The position numbers and the translations under genes were made by a program. From assembly GCA_020631735.1 (NCBI GenBank), contig CM036170.1, positions 64,433,737-64,497,736 on the forward strand: a DNA stretch of 64,000 bases, written 5' to 3'. Source of the stretch: Saccharum officinarum. Taxonomy: Eukaryota > Streptophyta > Magnoliopsida > Poales > Poaceae. A model generated the notes under the pieces. That model was not told where the DNA came from. It ran no database searches and saw only the letters and a program-made list of their open reading frames with translations. This document shows positions 46,013-57,400 of the stretch, in pieces (position 1 is the first letter of the stretch; every line of letters starts with the position of its first letter).

Positions 46013-49000
46013 ATGATGCATCCGCTCCGCCGATTCCTCCTCCTCCTCCTCGTCGGCCTCCTCCCCGCGGCCGTGTGGTCCCTGGCACCGCCCTGCTTCC
46101 CGAGGCCCCAACCCCGCTCGCGGCCGGGAGTTAATGGGGTGGGGGACTACGAGTACGAGACGCGATACTTCCGGCAGCGGTTGGATCACTTCAGCTTTCC
46201 CGGGGTCGGGGACGAGGACGAGGCGGCGGCGTTCTTCCAGCAGCGGTACCTGGTCGGCCGCGGCGGTGGGTGGGCCGGACCCGGCGGCCCCATCTTCTTC
46301 TACTGCGGCAACGAGGGCGACATCGCCTGGTTCGCCTCCAACTCCGGCCTCGTCTGGGAGGCCGCCCCGCGCTTCGCCGCCCTCGTCGTCTTCGCCGAGG
46401 CAACCGTTCTTCCGCGGCCTCTTGTCTCGTATTCGTGTCTCTTCTTAGTTTTTACTTTCCGTTTGGAACGCTGTATTCATGGTGCGAGCGGTGGTCGTTC
46501 GCTTGTGTGCTGCGCAGCATCGCTACTACGGAGAGTCCATGCCGTTCGGTAGCAAAGCCAAGGCGTACAACGACTCCAAGTCCCTGGCGTATCTCACGGC
46601 CGAGCAGGCGCTTGCTGACTTCTCTGTGCTGCTCACTGACCTCAAGAGCAACCTATCTGCAGAGGGCAGCCCCGTTGTGCTCTTTGGGGCTCATACGGTG
46701 GAAGTAAGAGCCGTCTTCGACTCGATTATTTCAATGCCAACCTTGCACTCTAATTTTATTTTCCTGATTCTGATATCATGGTGGCTTAGCACTCATTGTG
46801 ATTGGAATTTGAATTATGTGCTACTACTAATGTCATTGATTGGGGCAGTGCTAGCTGCTTGGATGAGACTCAAATATCCCCATATTGCTATTGGGGCTCT
46901 CGCATCATCAGCTCCGATCCTGCAGTTTGAGGACATTGTTCCTTCTACTATATTCTATGATCTCGTATCGGATGATTTTAGGGTGTGTATTTTACTATCC
47001 TTGGTTGTTTCTACTTTTCTTTATCAACCATTCGACTAATCTGACACTATTTTTTGTCGCTGTGTCTGTGTTTAGAGGGAAAGTTTAAGCTGCTTTCTTA
47101 CAATAAAAGACTCCTGGAAAGAATTAGATGACCAAGGAAACAAGCAAGGTGGTCTTCTGAAACTAAGCAAAACATTCCACCTTTGCCAGTGAGTCATCTC
47201 CCTATATTATTCGCTTCTTATTTTTTACACTGAGTTCTTCTTAATAATAACTAAGTAAAAATTTTTGGCAGGACCTTGAAAACAAGTGGAGACCTTTCAG
47301 ATTGGTTGAGCTCTGCGTACAGTTATCTGGCCATGGTGGATTACCCACTTCCATCAGAATTTCTCATGCCTTTGCCAGCCAATCCTATTAAAGAAGTTAG
47401 TTCTTAAACATCAATAGTCATACGGTGCATTGCACATGTCTGCATATGCTTCTGTTCAAAACAACCTAGCACTGTTTATATATAGCATTCTGTCCCAATA
47501 GGCCAATAATCACAAGAAGTTAACATATGAATCATGATAACCCTGTTCTTGCTGTGAGCTGCCGCTAACACTCTGTAATTATCATGTTGTATTTTGTTAA
47601 TTCTATCGCTACTTACTAGATTACCCTTTCTCTGCTTCAGGTATGCAGAAATATTGACAGTCAACCTGAGGGTACTAGTACTCTGGAACGCATATATGCA
47701 GGAGTAAATGTATACTACAATTATACTGGCACTGTTGGTTGCTTTGATCTAAATGATGATCCCCATGGAATGGGTGGATGGGATTGGCAGGTCCTGAAAC
47801 GACAGTTTTAATATATGCTTCTATGCATTGGTTTTCTTTGATAGGGTGAGCTACTATATTGTGTGCCTTATAGTTCATTCTTGGTTAACACAGGCTTGTA
47901 CCGAGATGGTAATGCCAATGTCTTACAGTGAAGTCAGGAGCATGTATCCACCGTATAAATTTGACTATCCTTCCTATGCTGAGGATTGCATCAAAAGCTA
48001 TGGTGTCAGGCCAAGGCCTCGGTGGATCACAACAGAGTTTGGTGGGCATGTAAGCTATTGTCGTGTTCAGTAATTGCAATATTATCGTCGAGCAACGGAT
48101 TCTTTTGATCACCTTCCCATCTAGTTTCTTTAATAACAGGTCTTTTTCGAATGAAATATATATATATATGAATCTTGTTTAGATGATAACATGTTAGTGA
48201 TGTTTACCCTATTGCCCAAAACATCAAAATCTAGACTGGGACAAATACTATAATATCTTCAACGGACATATTTGAGTCCCTTACTATGATGTTCTTGGTC
48301 TTGGCCAAGATACACATTTGGTTCCTTGAAGCACTGGAATATTTAGTTTAAGTGCCTGATTTAGCATAGAATACACACTACCTCTTTTTTACCTTATTTA
48401 ATTCATTTCCGGTGGCTTTTGAGTTGAGCTGTACACATGAACCTTACAGACATGCTATGATATTACTATAATTTTGCTACCCTTGTTCTGCTGTGCAAAT
48501 GCCTGCTGAGTTATTTTATTATTTGGCTGAACATAACTTGTTGGAGAGTTGAGTGACTTTGTCTAATTGATTATTTTTTTCCTTCCAGAATATCACTAAG
48601 GTCCTGGAAAAGTTTGGTAGTAACATCATATTCTTCAATGGACTTCTTGACCCATGGAGCGGCGGAGGGTGAACAAACATCACTTTTTGTCTTCTAATTT
48701 ATCCGATCTCAGCTATTTCATTACCTTGATTTTGCTTCCATATGAACAATACAGTGTCCTGAAGAATATATCTGAGAGTGTCATTGCTATTGTGGCTCCA
48801 TTAGGTACTATGCTGTCTCCATTATACCCTTAGTACTTGTTTATGCAATCCCGATAGTGTCCATTTTCAGTCCCCATTATGTCTAGTCTACCTTAGGTCC
48901 GTACTTATGCAATCTGATAGTTTTTCCTAGTATAATTTTAGAACTTAGTAAGTAGTGCATAGTAGAAAAAAAAAGTCCGAATAGATAATGAGTACTCTTG

Positions 49001-49612
49001 GGTGCTCAACTCCACCCTTTTTATCATGAAAATAAAGAGTAAATTGATTGTAGAGTACACTAGTGTATCCTTCAATATACTACATTTTGTCATGCTTGAA
49101 TTTTGGTGCAAATATTTACTTCCTCCGTCAAAAAAGAATGCAATCATAGGTTTGGAACAAGTCAAGTTTTCTTAAGTTTTACCAAGTTTATAGAAAATAA
49201 TATCAAAATTTATGTCTCCTAATATGTTTACTATGAAAATGTATTCCATAATTAATGTAATGATACTTATTTGGTATCATAAATATTTATACTTTTTATA
49301 AGTTTAGTTAGATTTAAAATTATTTTTTATTGAGGGACTATATGCCATAACCGACCACGTTTTTTGCGAGGCAAATGTTGAGCCGTACCGAAATAGTTGT
49401 AGTTAATGTTTTTTTTTTGAAAGTTTGGTTTCGACTCGCACGCAGGAGCACATCACATCGATCTGCGCCCCGCCACTCCAGATGACCCGGATTGGCTGGT
49501 GGCCCTGAGAGAATCAGAGCTGAAGATCATATCTGGCTGGTTATCGGATTACTATGGGGTGGGAGGGGCACTCTTCCAGCCTGTAGCTGCCAAGGGCTCC
49601 TCTTCATCCTGA
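46013..49612 (+). CDS. Peptidase family S28 (lysosomal Pro-X carboxypeptidase-like), frameshifted at the active site
   Basis: Ten exons: 46013-46399, 46518-46703, 46849-46982, 47076-47188, 47272-47395, 47641-47790, 47894-48049, 48589-48668, 48755-48804, 49446-49612. Without the frame error it would give about 515 residues, the family norm. The start opens a signal peptide (MMHPLRRFLLLLLVGLL). S28 landmarks are GGPIFFYCGNEGDI, HRYYGESMPFG, the LTAEQALADF block, SSAPILQF, the catalytic Asp in NGLLDPWSGG and His in GAHHIDLRP. These enzymes remove residues after proline in vacuole or apoplast. The Ser motif reads TTTGGGGCTCATACGGT with four G (46686-46689) where GGSYGG needs five. As given, translation stops at the second codon of exon 3 (TAG 46852), after about 192 residues. 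Intron 1 starts GC (GAG|GCAACC) instead of GT; the rest are GT-AG. Everything else is intact, so sequencing error or very recent inactivation are both possible. Confidence 0.88.
46686..46689 (+). other. 1-nt deletion in the catalytic-serine codon run
   Basis: A run of four G lies directly before TCATACGGTGGA. The family motif GGSYGG requires five G. The exon is 186 bp, whereas the flanking exon phases require 187. Both observations place the missing base here. Confidence 0.85.
49119..49337. mobile_element. Stowaway-like MITE in the last intron of the S28 gene
   Basis: The left end CTTCCTCCGTCAAAAAAG follows a TA dinucleotide. The right end is degenerate and reads AGTCCCTCAATAAAAAA in reverse complement, followed by TA. 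The interior is AT-rich, like grass Stowaway elements. Confidence 0.6.
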
Positions 49613-49970
49613 GGAACTACACTCTGGCCAAATTCAAATGCTTGATCTCAGAAATAAGAGGACCGATTCACGTTGCTGCGAGTGCCAACCACCGTTGCTC
49701 TGGCTGCTGCGTCATGAAGAACGAAGATCCTCGTATTGATTCGGATACTGAATCCGCTCCTGCATCTTGTGCCATTTCAGGAGCATTGTTCTGTATATAT
49801 GGCGCGTGTGCATGGCTGATAAGGTTAGGAAAAACACTGGATAACGTAACGACTCTTTCACAGTGGGCAGTGGTAGCGGCGGTCAGGTAGTACTCTGCTG
49901 GATAGAGGTCTGACTGATGTCATTTGCGGTGCCGCTGTAAATAACATAATGCTCCTTTTTTTTTTTGTTA

Positions 49971-50209
49971 CCGCCTCCGTTTTCGACTTTTACTGTAGCA
50001 ATTTTAACCATACGTTTTTTCTGTAAAAGATTTTTTTTAGATACATCAAGTTTTCATGTATATGATTCTTTATTGAACATACTTCATAAGGGTTATATAC
50101 ATTGAAGTATCTAAGATTTTTTTAAAAGAAAAAACAGATAGTCAAATTTGCTACAGTAAAAGATTGGTGACAAGTAAAAGATTGGTGACAAGTAAACGAA
50201 AACGGAGGG
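49971..50209. mobile_element. Stowaway-like MITE near the S28 gene 3' end
   Basis: The ends CCGCCTCCGTTTTCG and CGAAAACGGAGGG are flanked by TA (49969-49970, 50210-50211). TACTGTAGC and its complement GCTACAGTA lie inside the ends. An internal AAAAGATTGGTGACAAGT unit is duplicated at the right side. Confidence 0.7.
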
Positions 50210-50211
50210 TA

Positions 50212-51914
50212 GTATTTTAAAAATGTTAGTGATATGTACGTGTACGGCTGTACATATGCTGCCAGTGTGCGTTTGATGTCGCACTCGAGTAGTACACGAC
50301 GGGGAGTGGCCGCGTGGGAATAAAAGATGACGAGCCGCTCCGGGCCCTGGGGGCCCGTTGGAGCCGTCAAAGATGATGAACCCCACCTCGGATGCGAGCG
50401 GCACAGCTTGGGATGAGAATGTTACTATATTCGGTAATTCAAGACTGAATCCGTTTAAAGGTTCTGATATGTCTGTATTCGAGTTTGGATATTCAACATT
50501 CGATACTGTATCTATATTTGAATACTAAAATCCTGTATCTATATTCGAATACTAAAATCGTATATTTATTATGTCGATTTCGAATTGTATCCTATCCGGC
50601 ATGGCACATTATCCGTATTTAAACCCGAATCCATCAGAAATATAAAAATAAATATAATATTGGTGATATGCGTTCTTATCCTATTCGTTTTCATCCGCCA
50701 CTCCCTCTCTATCATCCAGTTTATCCAATCCGGATGTGGGCACCACAACAACCGCACCGGCCAATTTGCTCTGCCCGTCCTTTCTCCGCCATCACAGCTC
50801 GAAACGCAGCGGGCGGCACGCCGAAACCCACCAACTACAGCCAGCCCGTCCTTCCATCCTGGCGCGGTTCCGCCGTCCGTGCCGCTTTCTCGTGGGCCCT
50901 TTGACTGCTGGGCCCACTGCGCAGCACCGACTTTGGGTCTGCTGCTGGCTAGGCGAGCTTTTCCCGAAGCCGTTGGAAAAGGACTTTAGCCGGCGCAGCC
51001 TGTACCTCTGGATTCACTGACGTGCGGGCCACAAACTGTTGGACCCCACTTGTTATGGCTACTTCCTGCTGGAAAAATCTCCTCCCTCGGATGCTCTATG
51101 GACCAACCCTACAGCGTGCAGGCTAGCACGGCTGCACCGCCCACCAGGGACGAAACGTACAACCGAGGCACCGAGCTATAGATAGTTTTTTTTCTCTCTC
51201 TTTGGAAACGATACTCTATGCCAAGTCAGTTTTTTAAATTTGATTAAATTTATAAAAAATACAATCAACATTTATATCTCAAAATAGAGATTATTACAAA
51301 AATATATATATTCATGATTAATTTGATAATATTTATTCAGTATCATAAATACTACTCATGCCTCCCCTCGTACCATAGCTGCTATTGACACAGGCTTGGT
51401 GTAAGGAATCACAGGTGATGTTGTGTTAAGCCTCCCCTCTGTTTTTGTTTTTTTATATAATTTTCAGTTGACCTTGGTAACATACAAGCATTGCCTATTA
51501 ATTATAGGTCATGTTCGCTGGTCTTCTAAGTCGTATTTTTTCAGTCAACGAACAATATTTTTCTCTCACAATAAATTGGTGAACATTACTTTCAACTATG
51601 ACTTTTCAGTCAAGCGAAAAGGTACCTAAGAACGATTGAAATTATGGCATCACTTATATATACTGTACTAACTTTTCTAGCCTTTTTTCTAGTATATAAA
51701 GAAGGATGCACCTTGCTTATATTATATATATACTCCCTCCATTAGTTATAACTTATAAGTGAAATAATGGCAGAATATCATTTGTGCAAGTGATCCATGA
51801 TGGTGCGGAAACCTTCACGAAGCAAACCTGATGCGACCAGGGCAACGGCTAGTAAGTACATCTGCATTTTTGGACAAAGGTAGAATACTGTGCAAGAAGC
51901 AAACGGCATTCTTG
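50212..51914. other. Intergenic with transposon debris
   Basis: 50440-50700 contains a direct repeat of CTGTATCTATATTTGAATAC-type words and TATCCG/CGGATA motifs like subterminal repeats of a DNA transposon. 50740-51170 is GC-richer with short frames of no known family. 51190-51360 and 51724-51760 are Stowaway-like fragments (ACTCCCTCC). A small hAT-like MITE with GTTCGCTGG and AAGCGAAAAGG ends lies at about 51510-51622. No gene is supported. Confidence 0.4.
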
Positions 51915-52154
51915 GGCCTTGTTTAGATGGTAAATTTTTTCAACTTCGGCTACTATAGCACTTTGTTTATATTTGACAATTAGTGTCCAATGATGTACTA
52001 ATTAGGTTTAAAAGATTCGTCTCGTGATTTACAACTAATTTATGCAATTAGTTATTTATTTTACCAATATTTAATACTCCATGTATGCATCTAAAAATTG
52101 ATGTAATGGAGAGAGTGAAAAAATTTAGAATTTGAAAAGGATCTAAACAAGGCC
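51915..52154. mobile_element. GGCCTTGTTTAG-type MITE, complete
   Basis: It starts GGCCTTGTTTAGATGG and ends GGATCTAAACAAGGCC, clear 14-bp inverted ends around 240 bp. It shares TTGACAATTAGTGTCCAATG and AAAAGATTCGTCTCG with the copies at 39586, 40036, 43388 and 53881. No target duplication is clear. Confidence 0.7.
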
Positions 52155-52262
52155 TCGTTTGAAATTTGAATCCTAGCTTCTGACCAATTCGACGCCTAGA
52201 ATTATGCATACTGTGGCAGGAGAAACAGTAGGAGCTGCTCGTTCCTTCGTCAGACTTGATAA

Positions 52263-52493
52263 GGGGGTGTTTGGTTGGAGGAGTTAAAGTTTAACAAACA
52301 CTGTAGCACTTTCGTCTTATTTGACAAAAAGTTTCTAATCTTGGACTAATTAGGCTTAACAGATTCGTCTCGTAAATTACTCCTAATCTGTGCCGACATA
52401 CATACAATTAGTCTACATTTAGTACTCCATGCATTTAAGAGAACATTGATGTGATGTGAGTTAAACTTTAACATACTCAAACCAAACGGGGCC
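52263..52493. mobile_element. Tourist MITE, second copy
   Basis: 231 bp with ends GGGGGTGTTTGG and CCAAACGGGGCC, flanked by TAA (52260-52262, 52494-52496). It is collinear with the copy in the tRNA gene at 44474-44704. Confidence 0.82.
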
Positions 52494-52542
52494 TAAGACA
52501 CTACCACACGGGTGTCACCGGCTGGAATCAATAGTATTCTAC

Positions 52543-52668
52543 CTTGTTCGGCTGCTTTTCTTTCACATCAAATCAGCACCAGCCATCAGCCACCCACCTG
52601 TCAGTCAGCAGTATTTTTCTCTCATAATAAATCAGTACCAGTCATCAGTCGTCAGTCAGCCGAACAAG
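52543..52668. mobile_element. hAT-like MITE
   Basis: The ends CTTGTTCGGCTG and CAGCCGAACAAG form a perfect 12-bp inverted repeat around 126 bp. Internal ATTTTTCTCTCATAATAAATCAG is shared with the neighbour at 52693. Confidence 0.65.
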
Positions 52669-52692
52669 CTGACTAGTCTTGATCCCAGGACA

Positions 52693-52805
52693 CAACCCAC
52701 CCTATTCGCTTGTCCTTATCAGCGCTCATCAGCTAACCATTCAGTAATATTTTTCTCTCACAACAAATCAGCTAGCTAGAAAACCATTCAGCGAACAGGA
52801 TGGTT
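52693..52805. mobile_element. hAT-like MITE, related copy
   Basis: The ends CAACCCACCCTATTCGCT and AGCGAACAGGATGGTTG enclose about 113 bp with the same TTTTTCTCTCACAACAAATCAG core as the preceding MITE. Confidence 0.6.
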
Positions 52806-53880
52806 GATGATTACAGTAGTCTCTAATTAAGAGAGAACCCTCGATGATTAATAGATTCCTACTAATGTCTAATAGTGGTACTCAAGTGTGATGTGAGAAT
52901 GAAGTCACTCCTGTCGCTACATCAATTGTTGAAATTATGGTACATTGTTTTTGATACACACCTAGATATAGATTATATCTAAATACATAATAAAAACCAC
53001 TATGTATTTACGAAAGCTAGAACGACCTATAATTTAGAATGGATAGAGTAGAAAGCAAGCTAAAAGATTTACGGGCTCCGAAAGAGTTCGGACTTGAGAG
53101 ACCAACACATAATCAAGAGTGAAAAAGAAAATTTACACTGACGAAGGAGACAATAATACACGCAACAAAAAATGATCAAACTAACTACAACTACGGAAAT
53201 AACTTGGTTACCAAATCACCAAAAGTCTTCCTTCGGGTCATACTCTCCTGATCCTTTGAGTGAAGTTTACCGATCTATTCTCTCTTCTTTGTCAAGTAGG
53301 GCTTCATCCGAAGCCTTGAACGACGCCTGCAAGAAATTGAAACACGAGATTTTAGACAAACAGTTGAGCCAAAGATATTATGACGAAAACTCTTCTCGAC
53401 GAACATTTCGTTATGAGTTGTGCATAGTATCAACACCACAGTCCCCATCCCAAAACTAAAAAGCTTCAAGATATATATAATCTGCGCACCCCAAAGTTCA
53501 TGAGTTTGTTTTTAAACTAAATTTTAGCTTGTTTTTAAATGTTATAATTTGTTTTATAAAAATAGAGCGAAAGTAGACAATTAAAAAGGAACAGAATCGT
53601 ATCATACAAAGATAACGGTATCACACAGTTCATCCCAGCTGGCGCTGGCCCGTTATAAGCGGAAATTAATCAGAGAATCCCCTAATAATCAATCCAGACC
53701 GATACAGCAACGATCACCTACGCTACGACTACGTGCACCCTGTCCACGCCACGGCTCACGGCGCGTCCGATTTGGGCCCCCTCGTCCATGCATCGAACCA
53801 AGCCAATTTTCTCCCTCCCTCTTGTGCGGCTCCTGCCCACCGAACCCGAGTAGAAACCCCAACCTGGAAACGCAGACGCA
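52806..53880. other. Intergenic, nothing firm
   Basis: AT-rich DNA. Overlapping frames of 95 (plus) and 64 (minus) codons at 53172-53469 have no recognisable domain. 53620-53880 becomes GC-richer. No gene, RNA or clear element is supported. Confidence 0.35.
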
Positions 53881-54142
53881 GGCCTGGTTTAGATGCTAAA
53901 TTTTTCTCTAAATTCCACAATGCAAAAAAAAAGATTCATCATCACATTAGAATATCGGTACATGCATGGAGTACTAAATATAGATAAAATCAAAAACTAA
54001 TTACACAGTTTAGTTGTACTTTGCGAGACGAATCTTTTGAGCCTAATCAGTCAATGTTAGGACAAAAATTCACAAATACAAACGAAATGCTACAGTGAAG
54101 AATCTGTTACTGTACAGAGTTTGGATCTTCAAAATCCGGCCA
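53881..54142. mobile_element. GGCCTTGTTTAG-type MITE
   Basis: It starts GGCCTGGTTTAGATGC. It contains TTGCGAGACGAATCTTTTG and ACAAATACAAACGAAATGC and ends near ATCCGGCCAGG. Confidence 0.6.
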
Positions 54143-54143
54143 G

Positions 54144-54327
54144 GGGCGTGTTTAGATGTCGAATTCGGGCCTGAATTTAGGGTATGAACAGTATCCTGAC
54201 ACTATAGTAATTTTGTTTTTATTTGGTAATAATTGTTCAATCATTGATTAATTAGGTTCGAAATGTTCGTCACACCAAGTACAACAAAACTGAACAATTA
54301 GTTTTTAATTTTATCTATATTTAGTAC

Positions 54328-54330
<3 letters not shown>
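54144..54330. mobile_element. MITE fragment running into a (TA)n tract
   Basis: It begins GGCGTGTTTAGATGTCG and contains TTGATTAATTAGGTTCG and TCTATATTTAGTACTTCAT, in the same order as sibling MITEs. It then breaks off into the microsatellite. Confidence 0.5.

Positions 54331-54393
<63 letters not shown>
54331..54393 (+). repeat. (TA)n microsatellite
   Basis: About 31 AT/TA dinucleotides with one interruption at 54381-54384. The true length is uncertain in any short-read assembly. Confidence 0.85.
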
Positions 54394-54403
54394 CACTTTT
54401 CCT

Positions 54404-57400
54404 ATGTCTCTGTCGCCTGGAATCAGGCAGCTCGCCCAGGCGACGCGTGGTTCATTCGATCACTTTGTGATCCGTGCTTTGGTCTGTGCTGGTTGTAGCG
54501 GGTCCGCAATGCTTTATCGGGTCCTAGATTTAGAGTTTGCATCCGCTGGTTGTGGCTGCTCCCATTTCTATCGCTCACTTCGCCTCCCTCCCCGGGGTCA
54601 GCTCCATTTCTTCATCCCGGTGCTCATCGTTGGCGACGGCCACCCCTCTCCCTCCCGGCGCGGGTCCAGGCGTTCTATCGGCGGCAGCGGCGGCCTCCTC
54701 CAGTGGTCAGCAGCGGTGGTGGCAGCGTCGTCTTCTCGGATTTCGGTGAGTGTAGTATTCGTGTACTACTCGGTGTAGATGTCTAGGGTTTGTGTATGGT
54801 TTGTGTAGGATTCAGAATTGCGTCGTTTTTAGGGATTTGCCCCGGTGGATTGTGTGGATTTTGCGTCTCGTCTCTGTGTTGGTTTAGGGTTTCGATTATG
54901 ATTTTCGGGGTGCATTCATGTCATTTTAGGCAGAGGGATGGTGTATGTTTTAGTGGGATTGCTTTCTCGTCTTGATGATTTTAGGGTTCCAGGTTTGGTT
55001 GGAGCAGGGGCGGATTTGGGTTTTTTTGTCTTGTGCGTGGCGTTGAATTTGGGGAACAGCAGGTGCCGTGTTTTTGGTATTGTTAGATTGTTTGTGAGGT
55101 TGTGGATTTTTCTTGGAGCAGGGGTGGTTGCTTGCGTCTGATTTGGGGTATTTTGTGCACGTTCATGCTGTGATTTGGATCATTTTGGGGGTGATTTAGA
55201 CACGCAGCTGCTGATTTCATTTTCATTGTCATAAATTGCTAAGCTCTGGATTTCATTTTCATTGTCAATAAAAATATGTGCAAGGAGAAAGGAGTGTGGA
55301 ACTCTAAACATGGGGCAGCTATAGAGGATGTCTTGGTGGTGATCCATTCGTTGAAGCAGGGGTTGCAAACTGAGGACGCTAATATCTCTCTGAGGTTCCA
55401 AAGCTTCGAGTCCTTCCACGTCAGCGAGCTGAGCCCCCTGAAAGTCACCACTATGCTCCATAAAATTGGGCCCATGGTTGGTGCATTATACGCAGGTGAC
55501 GAATTCTTCAGCAGTATGGTATACCGAGGGTATAGGGCTATTCCCGCCAACCATAGTATCGTCTGCACCGGTCACAGATATGTCGATGACGAGTTGTTCA
55601 TTATTGTCCAGGATAACGCGGCATGGGAAGGTCCTTTTCGATTTGTTTTGTATGAGGCATTTGAGGAGTTTCACATCCTCACAGTCGACGAATGCTAGAT
55701 AGCAAGCCTGGAGCTGAGGTATATATGCTTTACGCTCTGAACTGAGCAACATGTTTTTGATTTGTGGCTCATTATGTGTTGGTGAATTACTCAAGATCGA
55801 TCTCTTCAAATTTGTACTTCTGAGTTCTGATCGATAAGTAGCAGAGCTAGGAGTAGCAATTATATTCTTGTATTCCAGCAAGTTGTTGCCTTCCCTTTGT
55901 GGGATGCAACTCGGAACGATCTGTAACTGTTCTATACTAGATAATTACCTATGCTCTGGAAGTAGGAAGCATAGGTAAACTTTTTCCTATGTTTCCTTGT
56001 GATTTTTGTGGCTTGATCTTAGTTCCTTGCGGTTGTCCACAGTTCAATTAATGATTTGTCGAATATTAGCTGATTTTTGTCTATCTGTGGTTAGTGTCGA
56101 TTTGCATGCTGTTAGTGGTCGAATTGGGGATTTCCTATAGGTTTTTTGATTGATTCTTGATCTGGGGATTTGTGGCAGGTCTTTGGTTTGTGCTGCTCGG
56201 GATGTCATAGACTTAGTGCTTCATTCAGTGTGCCATGCTCATATTTATGTACTTCCTCCATCTTGTGTAGACCTACATGTTAAGTATGACACCGTGCAAT
56301 CATGCACGACCACTGGAAATAATATCTGATATGTTAGTGTGAACTGTTAATTTTCTGATATTTTAGTTAGTGTGAACTATGAATTTTCTGAAATTTCAAT
56401 TAGTGTGAATGTGATCTGTATGATATTTATCTATTGATGGCATGGTAAACTAACATTTTTGGTGGAATATATGCTGATTGGAGCATGAGTTAAGATGAGG
56501 TGGCACTGCTTGTCTCCTTCTCGAGTTGGTGTGTACATTCAGACGAGATGACTTTACACTAGTTGCATGTCGTGGTGTCAGTATGGTGTTGTCCTATATA
56601 TATTTAGTATGAGTAGCTTTACACTAGTTGCAACCGTGCTATTGTGCTGCCGTTTCCATCAATCCAGTTCTGGACCTACCGTGGTGTTGTTGCTCAAAGC
56701 CTGTGACTTTTAACAACAGCCAGACGCTCACGGATTGTTGGACGGTGAAGGAATTTCTTGGCTGGAGTTTGTGTTGTGATATGCTGTTTATTATTGGACT
56801 GATGCAAGTGCTGCTGGTGCACCAATTACACACGCTGATATAGATTTATAGTGCAGCAGACTATGTGGCATTATCTATCTTCTTACTGTATTTGACATGT
56901 CTGTTTATCCATTCCTTACTGGCCATGATATGATTGTTTTCTTGTGAGTGGCTGGTGATGTGCATGACTGAATGTGTTTTGTGTTCAGAGGTTGTAGATA
57001 TATCAGTCCAAGGTTTGACTCTCTTCTATTATAGTCCAAGGTTGTAGATAATAACTGTGCTGAAAGGTTTGATCCTCATCTTGTTGCTACGTATAGAAAA
57101 AAATTTGTCATTTGTCCTTACGGGTGCTTTTGATTGTTGCATTAATTATTTTTGATTTGTCATTTGACACCAGCAGAGCTTGACTCTAACCAAGGTAGAA
57201 TGACTTGCTCACCTCAATTGTTTGAATGTGTGATGTGTTGCTTGTTGGATAAAGTCACATGTCAGCTTGAATGCTACTCTATCAGTGTACGATGATGTCA
57301 GCTTGCTCACGGGTGTTTTTTATTGTTGCATAGGAGTTGCAGTCTACACTGTTACTGATGTCAGTGTCAATGCAAGAGGTCTAATCACGGCTATCATAGC

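Noticed and set aside
53172..53469. 95-codon plus-strand and 64-codon minus-strand frames
   Set aside because: No domain, no promoter or splice evidence, and both strands are open; kept only as intergenic.
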